A stretch of 64,000 nt of DNA from Epiperipatus broadwayi (Eukaryota; Onychophora; Udeonychophora; Euonychophora; Peripatidae). Within the stretch, counting starts at the first letter, position 1; each line of letters begins with the position of its first letter. The position numbers were made by a program, and so were the translations under genes. Shown in pieces: positions 27,592-40,665 of this stretch. The stretch is from the NCBI GenBank assembly GCA_028023455.1, contig JAQFVV010006471.1, positions 1,162,123-1,226,122 on the forward strand, written 5' to 3'. The notes below the pieces were generated by a model. The model had not been told where the DNA came from. It did not search any database and saw nothing but the letters and a program-made list of their open reading frames with translations.

Positions 27592-30120
27592 CTGAAAAAA
27601 ATTTTTTTTCAGAAAATAAGATTTTTTGTATATGCTTTTAATTATAAATAAAAGGTTACATATAAAATATAGGTCTTATTACTAAACTCGAAAATAACTT
27701 TAAACATTGTAAAATTCTATGACAAAAAAAAAAAATTACAATAACAATAAATAATCCAGTTAATAAATATCAAATAAAATGTTTTTATGACTACACAAAA
27801 CAACTATTTTTATTTAAAAATTAGAAATAATCAATTAGATTCACTGGCACTATTACTTTTCCAAAGATTATTAATGAGGTATTCATATGTATTGGTAAAT
27901 AACTTCGTGTATCATGCCCATGACTCAGAATTAAAATCAGACCAAAAATACCATGATAATTTTTTTCCCAAACCACAAATATGACTAAAATTTTTCTTTC
28001 AATTAACTATTCCATAATCAATCTAGCTAAATACCCAGTATTTATTTGTAATTAGTTATTAATTGAAATGTAAAAATATTGGATTAATCTAGATTTATCA
28101 GATGATTGTAAATGTTCTGACATTAGTCCTTCACAATTGAGAGTAGAGATGCTAAATTCATAAGATGCTTAGATTAAATTTTATCTTTATATATTGCTCA
28201 ACATAAAAATTTTCCACTAAAAAGAAAGACACTAATAAAGTGAAACATGTGTATAAGAATAGATTGTAAATCAATATAACTGTAAGGAAAATAAAGAAGT
28301 TTTTTGAGAAAATTTATTTGCATTGAAGTGTATATAAAAGAAGTATTATAAGCAATATATATATATATATAATAAAATTTTAGACTCTAATTATTACTAT
28401 ATACAGAATGGGTAATGATGTTGCAATCAATATTTTGTGTGAGAAGCTTAATGGGCAATACAATCACACTTTACAGAACATGGTGTCATAAAGACATATA
28501 ATGATAACTTAATTTTAATCCCTTTATGTTGTCCAAAAATTCATAGATTACAAAGAATTCAATAGTACCCCTTTATAGTGTCCAATAGGATCTTACACGT
28601 ATTTAATAATGAGATTTCCTTTACAAATATTGAAGGTCTGTGGATGTTTCAACAATTCAGATAAAAGCTATAAAATGTTACCATGTAAAATAAGTCAACA
28701 TGATGATAATCTGAGCAAAGAAGTAAATATCATAACTGATATCCTATACAAGGACTCTAAGTAGAAACACAGTTACATATCTAATAAATAACTGATAAAT
28801 GAATTTTGTAATCATGCGATCACCTGATATAAACTCTATGGTCATATTGTCAATATCTAGACAATATCATATCAGCTTGAACACAATATGATATTAATAG
28901 TGGCATCGTAAAGTTTTGATAGTATTCCTATTTTTTAACTATAATTAATTCTTGCAGTCAATAGGAACTAAATCCAGCTTGAAGTTCAAAGCAATCTCGA
29001 TCACTCTTTGAATATTGCCATCCTTATCACCTATTCAACATTCTCTGAACCAATTAATGCTTTGCTATTTATTTGACGATGAATAAATTATGTCTGACAT
29101 TACCAATATGATAAATATTGAAGTTTTCCTGCGATTATTTTTGAAGTTTTCCTGCAATCACAGTTGCCATTCATATTCAAATCTTACATTTTAATGCAAA
29201 AGCTATGATTCAACATATATTGCAACAGATTCACAACATAACTCTCAAAAACCTATCAATTTATAGTCAACAAAGTTAAGCAGTTTAGTTTTTGGATATG
29301 CCAGTATAAACTGAATTTCAATGCTAGATTTCTCTATTTAACTTGAGATATGAACAATTAAATAACTTCCTCAAATCTTGTTTGTTTTTATATATCTGAC
29401 AATATAAATGTAACTGGCTGTCAACTTTATTCATTTGTTTATTTTACCACTTAAAACAATGGATGAAGAAAGATAAATGATAAAGAAAAAAATATAGCTC
29501 ATAATCTTTTAAAGAACAGAAGACTTGGAAGAGGGAATTTTAAAAATTACTGGAGAAACTGTTTTAAAAAAAACCTTGCACTTATATTTATTAGTTTAAA
29601 TATCCCAATACTGTATTGTGTTAGGGCAGTTTCTATATAAACAGTGCTTCTCTATAGTACTATGTGTTTATATCATTGTACAGTAATAAATACATCAAAC
29701 TATCTGAGCTATAAGGTTTCAGAATGACTATTCCTCTACAATAGTAGCTTGTGCTTTCTTGCAACAACTATTTCTAAACACATCAACCTGTTCTAATATT
29801 TTTGGAACACTACTATCAATATATCAAGCAAAAATGATAGCTTTAATAGTAAAAAAAAAAAACTTTTTAAAATGAATTTATAATTTTCATATTCAGTTTT
29901 GAAAAGAAGAAATTTTAAAAAATGACTTACATTAGATAAAATGCAAATTATAAAAATACAGGCATTCTCCTAGTTACGAACTTAATTGGTTTCTTACATG
30001 TGTTAGGAAGTTGAAATTGTTTGAAAGTATAGGTATATTAAAAAAAATATCAAAAAGGATTTTCAAAATACAGTATTTATTTTTTATTGATTAGTATCTG
30101 GAGTTTTGTTTACAAATTTA

Positions 30121-31026
30121 TCATGAATTAATTGAATTGCATCCCTTTTCTTCTCTTAATAAAGAATTCTGTAACATTTTGTGTCTTTTTCTATTGCCCT
30201 GAGGTATAAGCTCTCCATTGGTATTACATTCTTCCATGATGGTCATAAATTTGTGAAGATGCATGAAGACTTCAATCAAATTCTTGATTGACAAACTCTT
30301 AACAATAAGTTCATCATCAGATTCTTCTTCATTTTGTATTTCATTCTTCTCTTGTAATTTAATTAAGTCTTTATTTGACAGAGGTTCTGAGTGAGATTGC
30401 ATTAACTCATCAATATCTTCATCAGTGACATTGCTTGCTACAAATTCAACAGCAGTCTTCTTTTAATTATTTCTTCCAATCTTCATGCGAACTAAGAGCC
30501 TTTAGCTTGAATAATTGATATACTCACTGGGATGCCTTTTTGATGTTGATCTTCAATTCATAAAGCCAAAGATTTCTCTATTTCATCCATTACTCTGCCG
30601 TGCCTTTTTGAAACAATCTTTGAAGAAATATTTCCACAATTTTAACATATTCCTTAATTTTGTTCTTGTTTTTCACAATTGTATATATTGTTGATCGGTT
30701 TAAATTACATGAACATGCGATTGAAGCAAAAGATTCATTATTTTTAGAACAGGCAAAACTCTCTATACATATTGCCACTCAGTGCAAGCCAGAGTAATCA
30801 ATGGATGCCAGATGGCTTGAGCATAAAATCCCCATCTAGTGCCTACTCATACAATATCCCCAGACTAATTTCTGGCTTGTGTACTTCGTCAATGAGGGGT
30901 CTTGGATCTGAGAGCACTGCACCTAGATCTAACTATATCCATTTTTGTCTCGACCGTTTGGGGTTTATGAGACCTTGATTTTTTTTTGGTTGTATCAACA
31001 CTACTGTTTTTTTGTTTCTCACTCAT
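30121..31026 (-). pseudogene. Tigger/CENP-B-type transposase remnant
   Basis: Three parts are visible on the minus strand. From 31026: MSEKQKNSSVDTTKKKSRSH and a few more residues ending ETKMDIV, the CENP-B-like N-terminus. After a repeat insertion, about 30745-30640: NNESFASIACSCNLNRSTIY then TIVKNKNKIKEYV, the helix-turn-helix with the typical LNRSTI...KNK.KI motif. About 30600-30480 has RVMDEIEKSLAL then a stop, with further frameshifts. From about 30458 to 30121 the C-terminal tail contains VTDEDIDELM, EPLSNKDLIKLQ and an acidic stretch. The DDE domain between these is gone. No function expected. Confidence 0.85.
30748..30930 (-). mobile_element. SINE-like family A copy inserted in Tigger transposase
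   Basis: Reads aacaggcaaaactctctata, cagagtaatcaatggatgcc, catctagtgcctactcat and ggatctgagagcactgcacc, the same order as the left copy at 20748-20940. It lies precisely between the codons for KMDIV and NNESFAS of the transposase, so it arrived later. Clear target duplications were not found. Confidence 0.85.
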
Positions 31027-32967
31027 GTTTTTAATTAATAAAAATGAAAAAAATTCACCAAAACAGAAATATATATAGTCTATATATAAGGTAATCACAC
31101 ACAAACTACTTTTAAAAACAAGACGATCCTGTTCAAAACAGTTTGTGATGATGCTAAAAATATAAATAATTAATGTCAGGGAGATGGGAAGATTTACTCT
31201 ATTTTCCATAAGTTCTTATTGTTCTCTAAAATATACTTTTAATTATTTTCTAAATTCCAAAATTTATCTTTCTTTAGAAAAAAATCAATTAAAAATGTAC
31301 GTAAATAGTTTTTTCATCAGATACTGTAAATTTGTCATGTTAATTACTAAAATGAATTTTTAATTATTAAAATACTAAAATACTGTACAATTTTGAATAC
31401 TTATTTCTTTTTGTAGTATATAGCACGAATTATACATGAAAGTATGTGCATAGATAAAGATCTAAAGTCCAAAAGTGATTATGTAATTGCGTAATGTTTA
31501 TAACTTGAGTGTTCGTAATTAGGGGACTGCCTGTATATGTATATAATGCATCTAAAAGTTCTTTTCTGCTCTTGGATCATCATAGGTTATTTATTTTTAG
31601 GCAGAATGTTTAATTGCAAGCCATTTGCCACACAATTAATTAATTAGCTCCTGCATTACTTACGAGATAATTATTTTAATGGCTAGTAAACTGTCTATTG
31701 TTATTATTGTATATATGCTAATCATTTATCCAATTATTTATTTCTATCAGATGAATGCTTCACTAAACCGGTTACTCTTAATTACAACAGCCCCATTTAT
31801 TATAAGAATAATCAATGCAATAAAGATCATACTAATAGCCCAAAAGATAAATAGTAAGTCTATATATATATATAAGTGCTGATAAAAAAATTTAAGTAAA
31901 TTTTACAAAAAGCTTGACTAAACACATTTGTTTTCAAAATATGTATTAAAAATGAGAATAAAAACTGTTTGTTTTATTTCTTATATCTGGTATTTGACAT
32001 AGCATAGTTTTTGATATTAGTTAATTCTACAGTTCAACATTTTAAAATAAAGTTTGGTAAACATACTTTATATTATGAATTAGACACAACCAAATATAAT
32101 AGCAGCTAATGATCATTTTCATATGCTTTTAACTTGTTTTACTATCTGGATAAAATGTAATAACTCAATTTTCACCAATTTCCCATTTAATGAAATTTTG
32201 AATACATAAATATTTTGTAAACAATTTTAGCAAAAAAAAGTAGCAAAACAACTTTAATTTTATATAGGATTCAATACTCTTTATGGTATAGCTATCCATT
32301 GGTATTAAATTACATCTAATTATTCTTCATTTCTAATTTCTGAATTATATAAAATTAAAAAATATAAAAAATTTAAAGCAAGTTTTTATAAATGCACTAA
32401 ATAAAAAAATTTTTTTTTTCATTTTTCACAGTACTCTTGGTATTTTGCTGTCAAAAATAAAAGCATGGCGCAAAGAGTGTTAAGTTAAAAATATTAAATT
32501 GTAATTCTTGTTTGATAAAAAATCCAAACAAATTGATAAAAAGTGTAACTAAGATTAGACTATTTCTATACTTGAATATTGTATGCTTTTATTTTCAGAC
32601 ATATTGTGAAAGCTTAAGAAAATTTATTTTTTACTTTTTAATGCACTTTTTTTTTTTTCAGTGTATTTAAGTGAATACATTTCTTTAAAAAAAATTTAAA
32701 ATATTTTTTTCCTGAATATTATAATAATATCCCAGTCCTATAAGAATTTAATCTAACATCTTTTATTGAATATCACAACTACCATTCTTACTAATTAATG
32801 TTATCTGTACTGAACAATGCAAGTTTTAACATTCATGTTAGCTAACTGTTATTTTGATAATGTTAATCATCACATATCTAATTTCATCATGTACATAAAT
32901 AAAAAAAAGATTAATAACATTTAAAATTATGGTCAATTAGATCTATGAAACAATTCCAAGTTCTTAC

Positions 32968-33091
32968 TGTTGCAATAAAATGCTTAGTGATGTATTCATA
33001 AAGCCTCCAGGCTTCACCACTGTCTACTTCATTTTCTGATGCTCCTTTCATAGGAGTGATAGGAGGGTGGTCACCAGCATCATGGCCTTTT
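32968..33091 (-). CDS. TOP3B: TOP3B internal exon E (HDAGDHPPITP motif)
   Basis: This 124-bp exon encodes RKGHDAGDHPPITPMKGASE, then NEVDSGEAWRLYEYITKHFIAT. GHDAGDHPPITP is the eukaryotic Top3 form of the type IA HEAIRPT-like motif that helps position the cleaved strand. WRLYEYITKHFIAT is nearly identical to vertebrate TOP3B. The acceptor is tttttgtag|aaaagg and the donor gca aca|gtaaga. It enters after two bases from exon D and ends in phase 0. No substitutions are seen in key motif positions. Confidence 0.96.
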
Positions 33092-34304
33092 CTACAAAAA
33101 TTTATTAATTAAATAAATACTAACATTATTTGTTATTTCTGAGTGATATATTGTGAAAATATAAATATTAGCATAAATTTCATATGCTTTTTGTAATAAT
33201 AATAATAATAATGTTATTTATATTTGTGTAGAAATTATTATTAAATGAATATATATAGTTTCAAAAAAAATAAAATAATAAAAAGTATACATATGCATAT
33301 ATATATTAAATACATAAAATAAATAGTAACAAAATAAAACATCAAAAAATAACAAGTTCTAGTGCAGAAATATAATAACAGATTCCAGAGTTCAAATCCA
33401 TGAAGCACAGTTCAATCTGCCATTTTCATTGCTCAGACTTATAACTTTTCAATAAATAAAACTACTCAATTCTTTTCTTTTTTTGAAAATAATAAATAAG
33501 CAAATATATTTGGAAATAAAATTATATAAAAAACAAATTCTTAGATAATATCAATATAGTAGTATATATATAAAAATACATAGATAACATTTTCCAATAA
33601 GAAATTATATAATATAAATTTAGACTATTTAATTAAAATAAAATTATATATATAGTATATTAATTTAGTTAAAATATAGAGATAATATTTATAAAAAATA
33701 TAATGATTTAAAAAGATATTAATTAAAAATACGAAAAATTATTATATAGGGCATTAAAAATAATTATACCATTAAATTAAATTTAAGCATGATTTGAAAA
33801 ATAAAAGAATATTACTGTATATATAATGTAGGTAATTAATATAATAATCTACACTGAAATACAAATATATATACTAAAAGTTTTGTTATATTATGTAATG
33901 TAATGCATTTATATAGTTTGTATAGTTTAATATTCTGATGAAGCTTGTTATATAGTTGAAAATATAAATATACAAATAAAGAATTGCCATGAAATAAATA
34001 AGTGAATCAAATTATATATATATTCGATAACAATCATTAGTGAATCACTCCTCTATACATATGATGCATAGATTTAAACACTTCAGGAATACTCTCCTTT
34101 CTAGACACAAGATATAAAAGATGAATTCATCCTATCTTTTAAATGTAATGTGTATATGTATAGAAAAATCTTAAGTATTTAGAAATGAGAGTGTGAAGAT
34201 ATTAATTAATCACTTTTAATTCCATTTATTAGGTCTTCATGATAGACATTTATGAAATTTTTATGATTTATTGCCTGTCAGTATTAAATGTAATATTAAC
34301 ATAT

Positions 34305-34420
34305 ATAATGAGTTATTTATTTATATAGCGCTTGTTTTTAATTTGTAACAATCATTAGGGAATCCATAATGATTGCTACAGATTAAAAACTTAGCACTAT
34401 ATAAATAAATAACTCATTAT
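34305..34420. mobile_element. Short palindromic MITE, 116 bp
   Basis: The arms ataatgagttatttatttat and ataaataaataactcattat lie at the two ends and continue inward through agcgctt/ttagcact and aacaatcatta/taatgattgct. Almost the whole element folds on itself around a loop of about 10 bases. A target duplication is not evident in the AT-rich flanks. Confidence 0.8.
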
Positions 34421-35035
34421 TGATGATAACAATAATTTATTATGGGTTGAATTGAAATAATAACAATATGAGACAGTTGTTTTATTGTTTCTTAAACTAT
34501 TCCTGGAGAAATTTATATTCAAAATCTCTAATGTAAATACACATTCTATCACAAAAGACTATATATACTGTATATCAAATCATTAGTGATTGTGGACAAA
34601 TTGTAAAATATTCATAGTTTAATGTTTATTCAAATAATTGATGAAAGTATAATAAAATTTTATAAATTACTTTGGTTACTTTCTATTATAGATAAAGTTT
34701 ATATATTATATGTATTAAGTAGTCTAGGCAATAGAATATTATAAGTGATAATACTTGACTGTCATCTGCATTAATTTGACAATGCTTACCATCCTCTTAA
34801 TATAATTTATTCTAGCATATCAATTTTAGAGCTACATCAAATTTCAATGAGATCTTACATAATTACAATATATATATATACACATAAAATGTAGACATAT
34901 ATTTACATCAGAAGTCTATCATTCCTCCTATACTACGTTCTTTCAGCAGCACTATCTTGTAAATAAAAATAAAATCTAAATTTACTACCATGGACAAAAG
35001 ATAACTTCTTTTCCATATGACACAAAGTTATTATA

Positions 35036-35468
35036 TAAAGTGAAATCCAGACTTATTTAAACAAGGAGCAATGATTCAAATTGCTCAAAAACAATCATGT
35101 TCAATTTACATATCAAAGAAAGACTAATACTTTAGTCATTTTAAACTTTGAAATCTTCTAAATACAATATATAAGAAATCAGTGCCTATTGCTAGCTGAA
35201 TTTCAGATATAAAACGTCTATCACTCTCACCATGCTATGTTTGTTTACAAGGAAGCATTGCTGTAAGAATGTAGGGGTGGAGGGAAGGGGGGTTGATAGA
35301 CATCTTATATTTGAATTTTCAGTTAGTAATGTGCACTGGTTCTATTTCTTGTATATTTGTATTTAGTAATGTCTTTCTTTGATATTTAAATTAAACATCT
35401 TTTTTCGTAAGTTCACTGCTAATTTAAATTTCATGCTCCTTGTTTAAATAAGTCTGAATTTCAATTTA
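35036..35468. mobile_element. Foldback element (family C), with a third partial copy to 35640
   Basis: Left tip taaagtgaaatccagactta pairs with taagtctgaatttcaattta at the right. Inside, agaaatcagtgcctattgct pairs with the block ending gtgcactggttctatttctt. The right half recurs as a direct copy at about 35520-35640, recognisable by tgaattttcagatagc and gcactggttctatttc. The arms have many substitutions. Confidence 0.7.
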
Positions 35469-36050
35469 TATACCAACTTTGCATCATACAGAAAAGAGAT
35501 TACATTTTATCCATGCCATTAAAGTCAGATTTTATCTCTGTTTACAAAATAGCGCTACTGAAGCAATGTACAGATGGGAGTAGACATTTTAAATTTGAAT
35601 TTTCAGATAGCTATATGCACTGGTTCTATTTCATACATGCATACATATGTATGAAAATCTACTTAAATAATGTAGTAAAGCAAATAAAAAAATATTATTA
35701 AAACTTACTTTTGGATATTACAAACAAAAAATAAAATGCCTTTATTATATTGCTAAAATGCATATGAACTATAGAATAATTTATTAATTTTTTAATGTAA
35801 TAAGGTGGCCATAGTGAAAAGCTTTAAAAATGATGATTGGAATTGATAACACTTTAAATTTACATACATAAATATGATGGCAAATTTCTCTTATCAACCT
35901 CTAAAGTAAGCCACTTTGAATAATTTATAACTATTGAGATCACTAAAGTAAATCATCTGTCTTTTTTTTTTAATGCAAAAAAAACAGGTTATTATTTTGT
36001 CAATATATATACAGTATACAAGCACAAATACATACACACTTCTTTCTTAC

Positions 36051-36134
36051 CTTGGCCTTTGCATTCCTTCAGCTAAAAGGTTTTTTACTTCAGTACCCCA
36101 GACTGAATTAGAAGATTGTTGACGAAGTGTTCCC
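36051..36134 (-). CDS. TOP3B: TOP3B internal exon D
   Basis: This 84-bp exon encodes GTLRQQSSNSVWGTEVKNLL then AEGMQRPR, matching the vertebrate segment GSLRQQ...W...V..LLAEG..RPRK right after the catalytic motif. The acceptor is ttttag|ggga and the donor ccaag|gtaaga. Phases fit: its first g completes Met from exon C, and its last two bases (ag) join the a of exon E to give Arg. It is too short to recognise alone; the call rests on this fit and on conserved RQQ and LLAEG..RPR. Confidence 0.94.
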
Positions 36135-38988
36135 CTAAAAAAGCAAACATTTGCATACATTTACATAATTTTAATTTTTTAAAATTAACTTTTAGTAGCA
36201 TTTTTTATTATATATATATATTTAAATATATAAAATACATTCATTGCACAATGACAAATATTATATTATTTCAAAACAACTGAGGAGGATATATATATAA
36301 TTTTATAAAAAATAAATATATATTAATGATAACTAATAATAGTAAAGTACAATAATAAAATTATACTTTTACTCTGTCAGTCTCACTTATATTGTGCATA
36401 ATAATATTGATATATAATTCAAAAACCAAAATTTAGATGTTATTACAACTCATTTAGTCTTGAGCATTATTACACCTATTACTTAAATAATACCTTTGGT
36501 GCAATTTGAAAATTATAATTGCTATTTGTAATGTTATAATTGACTATTTATTAATCAGCATTCAGAACAGGCTATATTTATCTGTTTTTATTAAGGAAGC
36601 TTATTTAAACTTCTTTATATCAATAATTTCATTATCTGCAATCAAGTTGCAATCTTTAGTCTATAGAAATAAATATAATGAACCACAAATAAAGGTGGGA
36701 TTCCACCTTTATTGTTAAAAGGAGGTTGCCTTGATAATAGGGTGAGATTGTTGATTGTTATTGATACTGGGGTTGTCTAAGTGTTGACTGATTTTAATGA
36801 TATATATATATAATGATCTGTTATATATACTAATAATAAATATGTATTAAAATTCATTTATATTTACACAGAACAGAGTAATAAGTTGTTACCAAAAAAA
36901 ATTATTTTGCATAGGAATAAAATAATATTAATTGTTGAATAACTTATTTAGATGTTATTTATTTATTTATATGTAAAAAAAAAAACAACAACAACATATA
37001 CATAATCCATATATAATTATTTTCATTTTACGATAATTAAATATATATAATATAATAATATTTTTTGTATTATCATTAAAAAAATTATAATAAAAATGAA
37101 TACATTGTTAAAAAAACATTTATACATTCATTTCCTCAATTCCTAATTATATGACCAATCTTTTTTTTCCTTTGAAAATAGTGGTCCAACAATCAGAATT
37201 GTCTCATCCCCAATAGGATCCTAATTTGAAATCAAACTTTATAGTACCATCACACTCTCTGCCAATAAAAATAAAAACATCATGATTCCATTAGGAAACT
37301 TAATTTAACTGTATAATTTCCAATCTATCTGTATACTGTAGAGGAAAAAATTGCAATTTCCATCACTCTATCTACTAGATGTTTTTTTTTTCACTTCTTG
37401 CTTTTTTTTCTCTCTTGAGATAACCTTCTCCTGATCTCAATGAAATTATTTACTCAAATAATGGATTATAATTTATCATTATTCAAACTAAGAAAAAAGA
37501 TTCTTAACTCTTCCAAGTAATCGTTAATGATACTGTTGCAGCATTGAAAGATTCATAGGAACTCTACCTATCTAATCTGGATATCTATAACAGATATTAA
37601 AAACATTTTATACAGAAGAGTCATCAAACAAATCCTACCCATATATGTCAAAGAAATGATAACAAACATATCAGAGTATCTAATTTAGCTATTAATTCGG
37701 CAAATCAATTAATCAATATGTTATTTATTAAGCAATACAATCAGTTTTATTGCATTGTACTTGAGAATATTTACATGCCACAATTAAGAAATATAAATTC
37801 ATTCAACAATATATATAGTAATGATAAATATTGTGAAGCAACCTAATGTGAATACTTCTGGAAGACACACCTTTTCTGCTAATATAGAACTACAATGATT
37901 GACAATCATGTTAAGTTGCAATTATGTCATACTTCAAAAAAAAAAAAAAAAAACTTGGAGATTGGCAAACAAATCTTCATAAAAACAATTCAACTCTATA
38001 TTTGAATGTAGATTGAGATACTAAACCCAGAAAATATTCTTCTATTCAATCCTAATAAATATGCATAAACCATCTTGTAGCATTCTTCTACTATAGGCCA
38101 AACTTAAACAGACAAATCACTTTTGTAATTAAGCATAAAAATTATCAGTTATTAGTTATCAGATCTATGCAAAACATAAATAGAGGACATTCTCAAAAAA
38201 TTATTCATATGTATTATCACCAAAAGATCCTCAGAGACAACAAAGAGAAATTTCTTGTGTTCTGGTTATATATGCAAAAAACGTCAGTATTGCTCTGCAT
38301 AAATTGGTGTGATATGCAAAAAAAAAAAAAAATAATGCCTAACTTGATGGCCATATAATCTGACTTTGGAAAAGAGTATGTGTAAATCGTAAAAATTAGC
38401 TCAGTGTATGCTGACCCTTCTAGATGACAACCTAATCTTGCATGCCTATAATTTTCAAAAACTTCTTTACTTTCACATCAAGAACTTTCAAAGAAACAAC
38501 AACATTTACAAAACTGATAAAGAAATTGCAGTTATTTTCTGCCTGATTTGATCTACAAATCAATTCCTTACTAAGACAAATCCAGGATCTATCCTTTGAA
38601 GTTCACAATTTTTTCCTCACTTTTATTTGAATTTATGTCAATATTTAGCTTACAGTTATTTTCTTATTCAACAAATTTAAGAATTTTTATCTTTTTTATT
38701 CTTTTAATTTACACTTCTTTTCTTAAATTTAACTTCATAGAGACTTCAAAATTGTGATCTGAAGATGTGCACATGCTTTTTAAATATTATCCTTCAATCT
38801 ATATTGCATTCACATATGCTTCATTTAAAATCTGTTTCTACCAGTTAAAATTTTAATGTATAAATTTTCTTTATCATGCTTTTTTAAAAATAAAATGTAC
38901 ATTATTATCATTCTAATGTCACTCTAAAAACATATCAACTTTCATTTTTGATTTTTTAAAACCTTTCCAAATATATATATATAATTAC
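36135..38988 (-). other. TOP3B intron C-D
   Basis: A 2.9-kb intron without identifiable mobile elements. A short perfect hairpin (aataaaggtgg, loop gatt, ccacctttatt) sits at 36688-36713. Poly-A runs occur near 37936 and 38318. Nothing else noted. Confidence 0.85.
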
Positions 38989-39189
38989 ATAAGATCAAAG
39001 CTTTCAGGATAATGTGTAGTTTCAGTACGAGGATAACTTATGAAGCCTTGTGTGTACAATCTTTCTGCTAACTGCATAGCATGGTGAGGAGCCATTCCTA
39101 GTCCAGCACTTGCTACTCGCATCAATTCAACAGTATTCAAAGCAAGTGGCCGCTGTTTAACTTTTTCTTTTTTTGATATACTTATTACT
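38989..39189 (-). CDS. TOP3B: TOP3B internal exon C with the catalytic tyrosine
   Basis: This 201-bp exon encodes VISISKKEKVKQRPLALNTV, then LMRVASAGLGM, and ends LYTQGFISYPRTETTHYP followed by ESFDL. The tyrosine of SYPRTET is the nucleophile that forms the 5'-phosphotyrosyl link in type IA topoisomerases (Tyr336 in human TOP3B). The arginine two residues later is also part of the family motif. The acceptor is tttttttag|a and the donor ctt at|gtaatt; one base completes a codon from exon B and two bases (at) join the g of exon D to make Met. All catalytic-motif residues are intact, so this looks like the working gene. It follows the 14.5-kb transposon-filled intron. Confidence 0.97.
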
Positions 39190-39679
39190 CTAAAAAAAAA
39201 TAATAATAATCAATATACATATAAATTAGGTGCAACTGATTATACAATAATCCTTAAAAAAAAAAAAAAAGGTTTTATATACCTAAATAATATTTTCACA
39301 GATTTTATTCATGTAATTTCTGAAATCATTATAGGAATTGCCCATATATCTTTACAGATAATTTCAGCTATGATATAACCAGGAAAACAACCAATTAAAA
39401 CTGTATTATAAATTAAAATCTGCTGTATCAAATAAAAGTATTTGTTTAATTCAACTTTAAGCTAAACAGTTTTTAGTTTATTGCTCTAGATTATATAAAA
39501 ATCATAAATCAGACATAAATGCATAACAAAGTATTTATCTCTGTCTTACGACTCATATAATCTAAAGTAGTAAACTAAAAACTGTTCCACTTTTAGTTTA
39601 AATTGAGTCAGATAAATTATATTATAATCTTCAATAGTTTCTCTTCCTCTTTCCTTCTTTATTTTTGCTTTTCTAATAT

Positions 39680-40665
39680 ATAACATATAATAACCACATT
39701 CCACTCTTTTTACACTTTAAAGCAAAATATTTATTAATATTACAGTTCAATATATACTAGGTTTAAACAACATAAATATGATAGAGGATCACCGATATAT
39801 ATGCAATTTATGTAGACAGGTCATAAACTAGAAAAAGAGAATATTAGAATAAGTTATGCAAGTAGTAGGAGGGATAGAAAAATAAGGAAGGCAATTTTAA
39901 TAAAGAAGATAAATCCAAATATTAATAGAGCCAAGTAGTTTAAAAACTATCTTAATATAAAATAAACAGTGAAAACTAATAAAAAATAAAATAAATAAGT
40001 AGTTTGTATAATAGATAACAGAGGGAGCTATATATAGATAAAAATTAGAGTGTATGATGGGAAAGAAAATGATGGAAAAGTGAGTTTTAGTAAAGATAAG
40101 AAATAAAAATACATATAAGAATTAAAATAATTTTTACAAAAATAAGTAATGGAAGAAACAGGAATAAAATATGGGTAAAATGGAATTAAGGAATGGAATA
40201 AGATAATTAAAAGTTAAGATAATAGATGAAATGTAAAATAAGGTTAAATTTATGAATATGTTAAATAAGGTTAAATATAGTAATATAAAAAAGATTTCAT
40301 AAATATTATGAATATAGTAATATAAAAAAGATTTCATAAATATTACATTGAATATATAAAATTATGGCAAAGGAAAAAGGTGAATAAATATAAATATGAT
40401 AATAATTAAGAATAGAAATAATGGATAAAGTAGATTTTAAAGTTATATAATAGTAAGTTTTATATATAAAATGATGTTAATAATTAAGTTGGTAAAATTG
40501 TAAAAATTTAAGATATATGTATGAAATATGGTTGTATTGATATAATGTTTAAATTTTTATAGATCTGATGAAGACTGCTAGGAACAGTCGAAACTGTAAT
40601 ATTAATAAATATTTTGCTTTAAAGTGTAAAAAGAGTGGAATGTGGTTATTATATGTTATAAATTA
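39680..40665 (+). mobile_element. Penelope-like remnant with inverted terminal copies
   Basis: The left copy at about 39683-39745 (ccacattccactctttttac, then ctttaaagcaaaatatttat) is the reverse complement of 40593-40660. Next to the right copy lies ctgatgaagactgctaggaa followed by cagtcgaaactg, a hammerhead-like core (CTGATGA, stem gactg/cagtc, GAAAC) followed by taataaatatttt. That arrangement is typical of the terminal repeats of Penelope-like elements. The interior, 39840-40550, is purine-rich on the plus strand with a 37-bp duplication at 40274-40347 and no readable reverse transcriptase. Assignment rests on the end motif only. Confidence 0.6.

Larger units (their letters stand above)
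29959..31533 (-). mobile_element. Tigger-like (pogo) DNA transposon, internally deleted
   Basis: Terminal inverted repeats are caggcattctcctagttacg (left) and, reversed, caggcagtcccctaattacg (right), each flanked by TA (29957-29958 and 31534-31535). On the minus strand it keeps pieces of a CENP-B/Tigger transposase: start and DNA-binding N-terminus, helix-turn-helix, then a C-terminal tail. The DDE catalytic core is missing and several stops interrupt the rest. It is 1575 bp, including an inserted repeat of about 183 bp, so it can no longer move by itself. Confidence 0.88.
27592..32967 (-). other. TOP3B intron E-F
   Basis: A 5.4-kb intron. The main item is the deleted Tigger transposon at 29959-31533 with a family A copy inside it. 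An (AT)n tract lies near 28355-28372. No recognisable feature in 27600-29950 or 31540-32960 apart from A/T runs. Confidence 0.85.
33092..36050 (-). other. TOP3B intron D-E
   Basis: A 3.0-kb intron with a 116-bp MITE (34305-34420), a foldback of about 430 bp with an extra half copy (35036-35640) and a weak tRNA-like fragment near 33366-33415 (agagttcaaatcc resembles a B box). The rest, 33440-34300 and 34430-35030, is AT-rich without recognisable structure. Confidence 0.85.

Noticed and set aside
30121-30402. 93-codon ORF as a host gene
   Set aside because: It is the acidic C-terminal tail of the Tigger transposase remnant, bounded by the element's inverted repeats.
33366-33415. Possible tRNA gene or SINE
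   Set aside because: Only a B-box-like agttcaaatcc is present; no cloverleaf can be formed and no clear A box.
36688-36713. Perfect 11-bp hairpin that looks like a bacterial terminator
   Set aside because: It is inside a TOP3B intron of an animal genome; one such short hairpin is expected by chance in low-complexity DNA.
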